Assembly (NCBI GenBank): GCA_934631995.1 | Contig: CAKTYF010000097.1 | Span: 1 to 7,206 of the forward strand | From: an uncultured Eggerthellaceae bacterium | Lineage (GTDB): Bacteria; Actinomycetota; Coriobacteriia; Coriobacteriales; Eggerthellaceae | Direction of reading: 5' to 3' | Length of the DNA stretch: 7,206 bases | Shown: positions 1 to 5,776 of the stretch, piece by piece | How the letters are laid out: each line of letters opens with the position of its first letter | How positions within the stretch are numbered: the first letter of the stretch is position 1 | Notes under the pieces: generated by a model | What the model was told of the DNA's origin: nothing | Seen by the model: only the letters and a program-made list of their open reading frames with translations | Databases searched by the model: none | Program-made: the position numbers and the translations under genes

Positions 1-303
1 CTTATCCACACTGCGGCCCGATTGCATGCCGAAGTGCCGGAAATACTCAAGCGGCGTGTCGTCGGGCAGGATGGACAAGTTGAACGTGCCCGTTTCCTGG
101 ATGAGTTCAGGCGTGAAGTTTTGCTTCATGCAGCTCAGCGTGATGTGCGCAGGGCTTGCGGCGGATTGCATGGTGGCATCCACAATGCAACCGTTGTCGC
201 GCGTGCCATCGCTTGCGGTAAGCAGGTACAGCCCGTAGCCCATGGCGTAGAAGGCCGATTTGTCAATTGCGGCACTGGCCTGCGCGGCGGTTTCTGTGTT
301 CAT
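1..303 (-). CDS. Flavin reductase-like / flavoredoxin-domain protein, N-terminal part (gene continues beyond base 1)
   Basis: The first 101 residues are visible and the 3' end lies outside the window. The stretch GYGLYLLTASDG (residues 22-33), then NGCIVDATMQ (37-46), SPAHITLSCMKQNFTPELI and GTFNLSIL fit the FMN-binding flavin-reductase-like domain of flavoredoxins and of the N-terminal half of high-molecular-weight rubredoxins. In that family the domain holds FMN and passes electrons from NAD(P)H or rubredoxin to partners used against oxygen or nitric oxide in anaerobes. The ATG at 301-303 overlaps the perR stop as ATGA and is preceded by GGAAGG six bases upstream, so translation is probably coupled to perR. 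Whether a rubredoxin domain follows cannot be seen. The family call is fairly sure; the electron partner is inferred from family and context. Confidence 0.8.
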   Translation of the reverse strand, partial: MNTETAAQASAAIDKSAFYAMGYGLYLLTASDGTRDNGCIVDATMQSAASPAHITLSCMKQNFTPELIQETGTFNLSILPDDTPLEYFRHFGMQSGRSVDK

Positions 304-878
304 GAGCGACCTTCCTTTCCGGTAGATGCGTCGGCTTCTGGGGCTGCCGCTGTGGAGGGTGCAGCTACTGCGGCGGGGGAGCCTTCGCCGATTGCTTCGG
401 CTTCGGATTCCTCTGCGTTTGCGGGCCCTTCGCCAGCAGCTGTCGCGCCAGTGCCTTCTTCTTCTGCACCGTGACCTGCGATTTCTTTGCCGAAACCTGC
501 CGCCTGGCAAGCGGGGCAAATGCCATCGAACTGCAGCGAGCACCCAGTAATCAGGTACGCGGACGCTTTCGCCGCCTGCTCTTCGACTTCGGAAAGAAGG
601 GGGATAATCACGTCGTCCACGCGCCCGCACTCAATGCAGCGCACGTGATAATGCGGGAAAACCTGATGGTCGAAGTGGTCGGCGCCGTTGTTGATACGCA
701 CGCGCAAAACCTGATTTTCGTCGGACATTTTGTTCAAAACGCGATAAACGGTTGCCTTGCTAATACTCGGGTGAGATGCGTGTACGTGATCGTAGACCGC
801 ATCCGCCGTGGGATGGTTTGCCAGTTCATTGAGCGCTTGCAAAACAATGCTTTTCTGTACGGTGTTGCGTGTTGCCAT
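300..878 (-). CDS. perR: PerR-type Fur-family peroxide-responsive repressor with long Ala/Glu/Gly-rich tail
   Basis: A 192-aa Fur-family metalloregulator, expected to be cytoplasmic and DNA-binding. A winged-helix region (about 1-65) contains the NHPTADAVYDHV and SKATVYRVLNKM segments. The five regulatory-metal ligands of Bacillus PerR (H37, D85, H91, H93, D104) have counterparts at H22, D70, H76, H78 and D89, all at a constant offset of 15. Having Asp at 89 favours PerR over Fur. Two CxxC pairs (C81/C84 and C121/C124) match the structural zinc site. In PerR, iron-catalysed oxidation of the histidines releases DNA. The start is set by AGGAGG at 884-889, five bases from the ATG. The N-terminus is about 15 residues shorter than Bacillus PerR. 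From about residue 125 a low-complexity acidic tail of roughly 65 residues is added, which is unusual for the family. It is co-transcribed with the flavin-reductase gene downstream. Confidence 0.88.
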   Translation of the reverse strand: MATRNTVQKSIVLQALNELANHPTADAVYDHVHASHPSISKATVYRVLNKMSDENQVLRVRINNGADHFDHQVFPHYHVRCIECGRVDDVIIPLLSEVEEQAAKASAYLITGCSLQFDGICPACQAAGFGKEIAGHGAEEEGTGATAAGEGPANAEESEAEAIGEGSPAAVAAPSTAAAPEADASTGKEGRS

Positions 879-904
879 TTCGCCCTCCTTTCTGATTAAC
901 GATA

Positions 905-932
905 AGTATATCTATTTGATATTAAATATCAA
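905..932 (-). promoter_or_regulatory. perR promoter with overlapping PerR-box-like operator
   Basis: Read on the minus strand, TTGATA (927-932) lies 16 bases before TATACT (905-910), each one mismatch from the sigma70 consensus. The -10 ends 26 bases upstream of the perR ATG at 878. A perfect 8-1-8 inverted repeat, TTGATATTAAATATCAA (916-932), covers the -35 and most of the spacer. Its central 15 bases match the 7-1-7 PerR box TTATAATNATTATAA at 11 of 14 defined positions. Binding there would block RNA polymerase, so negative autoregulation by PerR is the natural inference. The repeat and hexamers are seen directly; regulator identity is inferred. Confidence 0.65.
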
Positions 933-1177
933 TAAGAAAGAGCAAGAAAATAAGAAAAAGGAAAGATATGATCGGCAATTGATTTTTCTCCTGATGAGAA
1001 GTGTGTTTCTGCTGGTGCGAGTTAAGTTAATCGGGGAGACATTCAAGAACCTGCGCTCGATACAGGAAGAGAACCTTTCGATATCCTATGGGTGTCGAAG
1101 CCAAAAAATAGAAAGGCTCTCGCAATGGCAGATTCTATCATCATGGAAAGGGTTGCGGACGCCGCAGCTGAGTGTTT
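933..1177. other. Gene-free stretch, AT-rich next to the perR promoter
   Basis: I see no convincing gene here. Bases 933-965 are purine-rich (runs of A and G on the plus strand), upstream of the perR promoter on its strand, and could act as an UP-like AT-rich element. Short open frames on both strands have no recognisable motifs and no good ribosome-binding site. Any C-terminal remainder of the broken toxin gene next door should lie here, but I cannot recognise it in any frame. Confidence 0.4.
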
Positions 1178-1339
1178 CTACGCGGAACTCGTCAAAACGG
1201 AGGACCTCGGGGCCTTCGAGGCGCTCACGTCCGTGCGCGCCAAGGTGCGCAGCTTGTCGTCGACCATATCGCGCTCGTTTGGGGCAAGCTTCTTGTAATG
1301 CCTGGCGAAGTTCCGCTCCAATTGCAGCTTGTACGCCAT
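1178..1339 (-). pseudogene. Broken RelE/ParE-superfamily toxin remnant
   Basis: The minus-strand frame from ATG 1339 encodes 53 residues beginning MAYKLQLERNFARHYKKL, followed by NERDMVDDKLRTLA. This is the helical N-terminal pattern (Y-K-L, F-x-x-x-Y-K-K-L, V-D-D-K-L) of RelE/StbE-type mRNA-interferase toxins, which are normally about 90 aa. After RTDV the frame degenerates and stops, while a neighbouring frame reads ERLEGPEVLRFDEFRV, resembling the next block of such toxins (K-R-x-x-G-x-x-x-x-F-E-x-x-V). That suggests a one- or two-base frameshift. The catalytic C-terminal strands (the D-I-R-V-I-W type block) are not found in any frame, so the gene appears dead. It follows the antitoxin remnant directly, as in real TA operons. 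The call rests on pattern recognition only. Confidence 0.42.
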
Positions 1340-1678
1340 CTAGACCGCCTTGTGCAGGTCGGCGATGAGATCTGTCGCCATTATAGAGGAACGGAGCGCG
1401 AACCGCAGGGGCGAATTCGGTACGGATTTCCGATACCACCTCCAGATGGTTGGACGGGTAACGGAATTGGGTATTTTTATAGTAGCGGTTACTCACGCGC
1501 TGCTCCCACGCCCGATGCGACGGTGAAGATCCTCTTCGCGACGGATGCGCGAAGCGCAATTCGAATGGTTTCGGTCGTAGTGATACCAAACCTTTCAACG
1601 TGCTCAATCCTTCCTTGCTCTTCTTGCAAGAATGAGCCCCTTCAAACCCTCCATCGCAATGTAGAGCATGTCGCTCAT
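1340..1678 (-). pseudogene. Broken RelB/DinJ-like antitoxin remnant
   Basis: Pieces of an antitoxin appear in order on the minus strand but in different frames. ATG 1678 starts MSDMLYIAMEG. A second frame (about 1644-1489) contains ERFGITTTETIRIALRASV (from about 1596), which fits the ribbon-helix-helix DNA-binding segment of RelB/DinJ-type antitoxins. The third piece, MATDLIADLHKAV (1381-1340), ends in a stop immediately before the toxin ATG and resembles the acidic C-terminal helix that binds the toxin. At least two frame changes separate these pieces, so no full antitoxin can be made. In an intact pair the antitoxin neutralises the toxin and represses the operon. An alternative is chance resemblance in non-coding DNA, but the correct order and adjacency of the pieces argue against this. 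Confidence 0.42.
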
Positions 1679-1701
1679 TGCTACGACAAAAGAGTGTAGC
1701 A
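1679..1701 (-). promoter_or_regulatory. Operator-like inverted repeat with possible extended -10 upstream of the TA remnant
   Basis: TGCTAC (1679-1684) and GTAGCA (1696-1701) are perfect inverted repeats separated by 11 bases. On the minus strand the repeat contains TGCTACACT, an extended -10-like element. It ends one base before the presumed antitoxin ATG at 1678. TA operons are commonly autorepressed at such promoter-embedded repeats, so this may be the relic's operator. No good -35 is visible. Confidence 0.3.
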
Positions 1702-1834
1702 CATGCAGAATTCATCGACGGGCTTCGGAGCGGTGCACTTAGCAGTTCAGGCAAGGGCGTAGCAATAGGCACCAGTGCGCTGGCGTTCGTGGCTTGTGAT
1801 GCGCGCTATGGCACTATGGGCAATTCGCCTGTTA
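1702..1834. other. Intergenic stretch downstream of the PucR-type regulator gene
   Basis: This lies between the regulator's stop and the TA remnant. The only structure I see is a small stem (CCAG, loop TGCG, CTGG, around 1772-1783). It is not followed by a T-run on either strand, so I do not call it a terminator. No gene is supported. Confidence 0.35.
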
Positions 1835-3415
1835 TTAGCGTGCCGTATTTCCGTTTGCTTCCAAAAAGTCGGAAAGATGAAACAACGTAATAAGGTTAAG
1901 CCGTTCTTTTGGATCGGCGAAATCGATGGGTACTCGCTTTGCGATGCTTCCAATCCTGTTTAAAATTGTGTTTCGATGAACGCCAAGAGCTTCTGCCGTC
2001 AAGGAGAGACTGCACTCATGTTTAAGGTAGCAGCGGACGACAGTGGCATCGGAAGGGCTTTTCTGGTCGCTGGTTTCTATGTGTGCAAGAACGCTGGTTC
2101 TAAGACAGAATTTCAAAAGGTCAATATCGCGATGCTCCTCGAACAGAAGGTAGTCGAACAGGCTGTTCTCAAACCGAAAAAACGAATCGGGTCTGTCCAT
2201 TCTGTCCCGAGCAAGGTAGGGCCTTCCTTTTCCGTACTTGTAAGCTATGTCAATTTGCCGCGATGCCATATTCAAGTTGGAAAGGGCTGGAAATGCACCA
2301 GAAACCGCAACATCAACGTAGGAGAAGTTGACAAGAGACGATAAAGCTGACTCCACCTTGTTTCGCAAAACGTCATCGCATTTCTCCGAGCAAACAACAA
2401 TGTAGATAATGTCCTTTTTAGAAAGAACGTAACAACCGGACAGGGTTGATCTGATTACCCCAGCAAGATATTCCAGGTTTTCTGAATCTTTGAATTTTTC
2501 CCGTATGGCGTAAAGACGTCCCGTCTCTTTTCCCGTTAGGCCCAAGCCTTTCATCTGCTGAGCAATGATTTTTCGGGAAACCTGCTTGCCTTCAATCAAA
2601 TCAAGCAAAAGTTCTGTGCCCTTGGCATACGTTTTCGATTCCGACGTTTGGCATCGGCGAATGTGAGCCTTGATATGTGACACTAAAATGTCAAACGTGT
2701 TAAGCAATCCCTGAGAATAGGGCACATTAGTGCAAGACATGACCATTTGGATGAAGTAGGTGTTGTTCAGCGCGAATACATAGTTCATCGATGGATATGG
2801 CGTTATGCCGTGCTCCGAATAATGGGTTTTCCGCTGCTTTGCCCACTTTGCAAATGCTCTTGTTTCTCGGAATCGCGCAAGGGCGCGCTCGCCATGAAAG
2901 CCCTGCTCTATAAGCTCATTGGTTACGGGATCGTCTGTTGGCATGTCAGACGTATAAGCGATTAGGCGGTAGGCGGAATCGGTCATTGTAATCAGATTGC
3001 CAAGAATATCGCGTGAAGCATCCAGCATCTCCTGATAGCTTCCTCTTTCGGCGGAAATGCGATCAAGCTCGTGCTCCCATTCGCGAATGTCAAGAATGCG
3101 TCTTTGCAGCAGAGATGCGAATGCTTGCTTCGAATAGGGGGAATCTACAAATAAGGTATTGTTTCTTAGCTCTGTTCCGGGGTCGTCGGAATCAAGATGA
3201 CCAAGGATGATGACAGGAATGCTTTCGTTTAATGCCGTGGCTTCATCAGCGCCGTTGCACACAACGATAACTCCTGGGGTTAGCACGATAGGCCATTCAT
3301 CCGCGCAGGAAGGCGAAGCATCGATCCACTCTATAGCTTCGGGATAGAATCTACGGCTTACAACTTTGCTGGAAAGAGGGCGAATCCAGTCCAATATAAT
3401 TCCTAGTGAAATCAT
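1835..3415 (-). CDS. PucR/CdaR-family transcriptional regulator
   Basis: A 526-aa cytoplasmic regulator. The C-terminus (about 457-520) is the PucR-type helix-turn-helix: RCYLKHECSLSLTAEALGVH, then RNTILNRIGSIAKRV and a closing segment rich in Leu (LNLITLFHLSDFL). Residues about 300-400 (LYAIREKF, CYVLSKKDIIYIVV, VAVSGAF, AYKYG) fit the GGDEF-like CdaR middle domain. Residues 42-110 resemble the PucR N-terminal sensory region, followed by a helical linker (about 110-145). There is no signal peptide or membrane segment. Family members usually activate catabolic operons for diacids, purines or related compounds and sense the substrate. The ATG is preceded by AGGAG with a seven-base gap. The gene is divergent from the isomerase-like operon, with 222 bases between, making that operon the likely target. 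The ligand is unknown. Confidence 0.8.
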   Translation of the reverse strand: MISLGIILDWIRPLSSKVVSRRFYPEAIEWIDASPSCADEWPIVLTPGVIVVCNGADEATALNESIPVIILGHLDSDDPGTELRNNTLFVDSPYSKQAFASLLQRRILDIREWEHELDRISAERGSYQEMLDASRDILGNLITMTDSAYRLIAYTSDMPTDDPVTNELIEQGFHGERALARFRETRAFAKWAKQRKTHYSEHGITPYPSMNYVFALNNTYFIQMVMSCTNVPYSQGLLNTFDILVSHIKAHIRRCQTSESKTYAKGTELLLDLIEGKQVSRKIIAQQMKGLGLTGKETGRLYAIREKFKDSENLEYLAGVIRSTLSGCYVLSKKDIIYIVVCSEKCDDVLRNKVESALSSLVNFSYVDVAVSGAFPALSNLNMASRQIDIAYKYGKGRPYLARDRMDRPDSFFRFENSLFDYLLFEEHRDIDLLKFCLRTSVLAHIETSDQKSPSDATVVRCYLKHECSLSLTAEALGVHRNTILNRIGSIAKRVPIDFADPKERLNLITLFHLSDFLEANGNTAR

Positions 3416-3526
3416 AGAGTTTCTCCTGATAAATAAGCTATTTGCACAATAATATATCAGTTTTTATGCACTTAGCCCATTATAGATGGCCGTTCCGCAA
3501 AATAGAATGGTGGCTGGAGGATGATA

Positions 3527-3539
3527 GGTTCGCCGAACC
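3527..3539. repeat. 13-bp perfect palindrome, candidate regulator-binding site
   Basis: GGTTCGCCGAACC is a perfect 6-1-6 inverted repeat. It lies in the divergent intergenic region, upstream of the only plausible -10 for the plus-strand operon (3570-3575). Its centre falls about 50 bases before the start point that this -10 would give, a position typical for activators. Binding by the neighbouring PucR-type protein is an inference. Confidence 0.4.
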
Positions 3540-3575
3540 AAAGCCAAAGGGATAGCTGGACGTCGCAGAGATAAT

Positions 3576-3596
3576 TCGAGGATGAAAAGACCTCGA
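3576..3596 (+). repeat. Inverted repeat in the leader of the small-protein gene
   Basis: TCGAGG (3576-3581) and CCTCGA (3591-3596) are perfect inverted repeats with a nine-base A-rich loop, ending 41 bases before the ATG at 3638. It could be a second regulator half-site pair or an mRNA leader hairpin. If the 3570-3575 element were the -10, transcription would start inside this repeat, so only one of those readings can be right. Confidence 0.35.
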
Positions 3597-3637
3597 TACG
3601 GGAAGACGAGAACCAGCGAAACGGGCGGGGGCAAAGC

Positions 3638-4036
3638 ATGGAGCAGAAGATTTCTCACGCGGAAAACGAAGCTGCAAAGATTCTCGCGCAGATTAGCAAT
3701 GCAACAACGAAAGATGAAATCAAGAAGCTTGTCCGTGCATATGTTAAGGCGCGCTACTTTCTAGAGGAAGAAGATCTTGCGCTTGATTCGTTCAATGCGC
3801 TCGGTCAAATGAGCATAGCTCGCGCTACGGGGATGGATATAGCGGAAGTAATGAGCGGCGATCTTCACGCGCGTTGCGATGCGGCATCGCCTGCGCTCAC
3901 AAAGAAAATCCTTCTGATGATTAGCTTGAACAGGGAACTTGGGCTTGGTGTTTCCCCAGAAGAATCGGCGGACATCACCACGCTTTCGCTTTTGGAAGAG
4001 CGCATTGCCCAAACGGTTCTGAAGAACATCAATTAA
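3638..4036 (+). CDS. Small hypothetical protein at head of isomerase-like operon
   Basis: A 132-aa soluble protein that I do not recognise. It is predicted to be mostly helical, with an N-terminal helix rich in Glu/Lys/Ala (1-45), a middle segment ARATGMDIAEVMSGDL (61-76) and a single Cys at 80. The C-terminal part has LNRELGLGVSPEES (97-110) then ADITTLSLLEERI. This end loosely resembles the last helices of acyl-carrier-type proteins, but there is no DSL phosphopantetheine serine, so I do not assign that function. No signal peptide or membrane segment is seen. Only a G-rich stretch (3623-3631), not a classical AGGAGG, precedes the ATG. It lies 69 bases upstream of the first isomerase-like gene on the same strand, so it is probably co-transcribed and may be an accessory subunit or substrate-handling partner. 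Confidence 0.7.
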   Translation: MEQKISHAENEAAKILAQISNATTKDEIKKLVRAYVKARYFLEEEDLALDSFNALGQMSIARATGMDIAEVMSGDLHARCDAASPALTKKILLMISLNRELGLGVSPEESADITTLSLLEERIAQTVLKNIN

Positions 4037-4092
4037 GGCTATAGCACGGTAACGACTTTGGTCGTCCGGTGTGTGCATAGTAGAGAAGCGAG

Positions 4093-4108
4093 AAAGGAGA
4101 GATTAGTG
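4093..4108 (+). promoter_or_regulatory. Ribosome-binding site that decides a GTG start
   Basis: AAAGGAGA (4093-4100) lies six bases before GTG at 4106-4108. The same frame is open to a TTG at 4058, but that has no ribosome-binding site. The paralog downstream begins at the equivalent point (its DIKLNV follows six residues, against nine here), which supports the GTG. Confidence 0.75.
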
Positions 4109-5668
4109 GAGTTCAACATCAAGAAAGGAAAGGACATAAAGCTTAATGTTCGTCCTGTCACCGTTTGTGTGTACCACGAATATGTATTCGAGGGACCCTG
4201 CCGTTTCGGTACAGGCGATCAATTAACTAAAGAGTTCGATTTGATGAATGCTGCTGAGTTGAATCGCAAATTCGTCAACTCCGTGCAGGAGCAGCTTGGC
4301 GGTCTTGACTACGTGAACATCATGGATCCTATCATGATTCAGCGAGACGAGACGTTCCCTGTTACCGATGAGGCGCTGGAAGAGGTTGCCAAGGACGTGA
4401 ATGATGTCGATTTGTACATCATGAACATCTTCCCCTTCGGTGTTGATTGGCTTCTTGAGTTCGAGAAGCGCTACAACAAGCCTATGGCGCTTTTGCACTT
4501 CGGAAGCAACGACGCTATCTTCGTTTCGGCGCTTACCGCACGCGGTTACGAGGCCTATTGTTGGTACACCTGGGAAGATGCGCCCTGTACCCTGAAGGTT
4601 ATGCGCGCTCGCAAGGTGCTTGACCATACGCGCATTCTGTGCCTTCCCCGCGCAAACTCAACGATTTCCATTAGTGCATGCGATTCGTTCCTTGACCACA
4701 GGGAGGTAACAAACCGCTTAGGCGTTGAGTTCCGTTACTACAACATGCACGAATTCCTTGATCAGACCCAGATGGTTGATCCTAGCAGCAACCCGACGTT
4801 GCCTGGCCGCAAGTGCGACAATATCAACGAAGAGGACGCGAAGGAAATCAAAGCTATTGCCGATAAACTTATCGCCAACGCCGAGGTAGTTGATATCGAT
4901 GAGAAGTTCGTGTTCAATTCCGTTAAAGCCAACTATCTTGCCCAAAAGCTCATGGCTAAGCTTGATTGCAACGCATTCACGGCACCGTGCCCCGATATGT
5001 GCGCTACTCGTCGTTTGAATCAGGAGCAATTCACTCTCTGCCTTAACCACTCACTAAACAACGAATGCGGCATCTGCTCTGCCTGCGAATACGATGTTTC
5101 CGCTTTGGTATCGATGATTCTTCTTTCGAGCCTTTCTTTCAGTGCACCGTATATGGGCAACACGTCGCTCGGAAAAATGAACGCCAGCGACATGTTGGCC
5201 ACCTCGCCGCTGCTGAAGAAGGACAAGGAAGGCTTTGAGCACGTTTCCGAAGAGCTTGAAGGACGGGGTGGTATCGGATACACCTTCCATGCTGTTCCTA
5301 ACCGTAAATTCAAGGGTTACGACAGCGAGGATTCCGTTTACTCCCTTCGTCCGTTCGCCATGGGGGGACGCTGGGGTGCCACCATTCGTTACGACTTTAA
5401 CCAGGATATCGGCCAAACCGTTACCATGTGCCGTTTTGACCCGACTTGCTCCAAATTGTTCGTTGCACGCGGCGAAATTGTAGCAGGTGCAGGATACGAA
5501 ACCGAGAACTGCACGGAAGGTGTCTTCTTCAAGGTATCTGATGGCAAGAAGTTCTTTGACGGCTCGCTGCAAGTTGGCAACCATATTCCGCTTGTGTATG
5601 GCGATGTGTACGACTTGGTGATTGATTTTGCAAAACTGATGGGCTTTGAAGTCATCGAGTGCGCATAA
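4106..5668 (+). CDS. L-fucose/L-arabinose isomerase-superfamily protein (first of two paralogs)
   Basis: A 520-aa cytoplasmic protein with a GTG start. The block CPDMCATRRLNQEQFTLCLN (295-314), followed by CSACEYDVSALVSMIL (324-339) and PYMGN, corresponds to the ACEGD-type segment of L-fucose isomerase-like proteins. The C-terminal part (GATIRYDF, KLFVARGEIV, GNHIPLVYGD near 491-500, LMGFEVIE) fits their C-terminal domain. E328, D330 and H493 are candidates for the metal and catalytic site by analogy with FucI/AraA. These enzymes interconvert aldoses and ketoses using a divalent metal; sulfoquinovose isomerases are also in this fold group. A distinctive N-terminal EGPCRFGTGD (29-38) is shared with the next gene. 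The protein is shorter than E. coli FucI (about 590 aa) and close to AraA (about 500). The reaction and substrate are not determinable, and a non-isomerase role is possible. Confidence 0.72.
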   Translation: MEFNIKKGKDIKLNVRPVTVCVYHEYVFEGPCRFGTGDQLTKEFDLMNAAELNRKFVNSVQEQLGGLDYVNIMDPIMIQRDETFPVTDEALEEVAKDVNDVDLYIMNIFPFGVDWLLEFEKRYNKPMALLHFGSNDAIFVSALTARGYEAYCWYTWEDAPCTLKVMRARKVLDHTRILCLPRANSTISISACDSFLDHREVTNRLGVEFRYYNMHEFLDQTQMVDPSSNPTLPGRKCDNINEEDAKEIKAIADKLIANAEVVDIDEKFVFNSVKANYLAQKLMAKLDCNAFTAPCPDMCATRRLNQEQFTLCLNHSLNNECGICSACEYDVSALVSMILLSSLSFSAPYMGNTSLGKMNASDMLATSPLLKKDKEGFEHVSEELEGRGGIGYTFHAVPNRKFKGYDSEDSVYSLRPFAMGGRWGATIRYDFNQDIGQTVTMCRFDPTCSKLFVARGEIVAGAGYETENCTEGVFFKVSDGKKFFDGSLQVGNHIPLVYGDVYDLVIDFAKLMGFEVIECA

Positions 5669-5690
5669 GCGCAGCTTTCCAAAGGAAGTC

Positions 5691-5721
5691 CTGGCGCGCA
5701 ATCCCTTATTTCGCGCGCCAG
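5691..5721 (+). other. Intercistronic GC-rich hairpin
   Basis: CTGGCGCGC (5691-5699) pairs perfectly with GCGCGCCAG (5713-5721) around a 13-base loop. It sits 22 bases after the first isomerase-like gene and 55 bases before the second. The only T-run (TTTTT) comes about 18 bases after the stem, so this is not a standard intrinsic terminator. A stem like this between operon genes more often protects or processes mRNA and sets unequal expression. Partial termination remains possible. Confidence 0.55.
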
Positions 5722-5776
5722 AACCCATACAACTCCCTTTTTCCGAAAAAAAGAAGTAGACAAGAAAGGATACACC

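Larger units (their letters stand above)
3416..3637. promoter_or_regulatory. Divergent intergenic control region
   Basis: This 222-base region separates the PucR-type gene (minus) from the small-protein/isomerase operon (plus) and must hold both promoters. For the minus gene a TATAAT at 3479-3484 is the best -10, with only a weak TTCTAT 17 bases upstream. For the plus operon a GATAAT at 3570-3575 is possible without a recognisable -35, as expected of an activator-dependent promoter. Two perfect inverted repeats (3527-3539 and 3576-3596) are listed separately. Promoter positions are tentative. Confidence 0.4.

Noticed and set aside
22..474. 150-aa plus-strand open frame over the flavin-reductase and perR genes
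   Set aside because: It is a shadow of the two minus-strand genes, whose products are clearly recognisable.
1092..1298. 68-aa plus-strand open frame with a reasonable-looking sequence
   Set aside because: It lies antisense to the toxin-like remnant, lacks a convincing ribosome-binding site and matches nothing I know. The minus-strand reading explains the sequence better.
808..1368. 186-aa plus-strand open frame
   Set aside because: It overlaps the start of perR and its promoter in antisense and ends in Arg/Cys/Pro-rich low-quality sequence.
1086..1772. 228-aa minus-strand open frame across the gap
   Set aside because: Its composition is irregular and no single domain spans it. It merely passes through shifted pieces of the TA remnant, such as the ERLEGPEVL stretch.
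1772..1783. Hairpin as terminator of the PucR-type gene
   Set aside because: The stem is only four perfect pairs (six with a wobble) and has no T-run on the transcribed strand.
4058..4105. Upstream TTG start extending the first isomerase-like protein by 16 residues
   Set aside because: There is no ribosome-binding site before it. The GTG at 4106 has AAAGGAGA at ideal spacing, and the paralog starts at the equivalent point.
5691..5750. Intrinsic terminator between the two isomerase-like genes
   Set aside because: The T-run is about 18 bases from the stem rather than directly after it, so standard rho-independent termination is unlikely.
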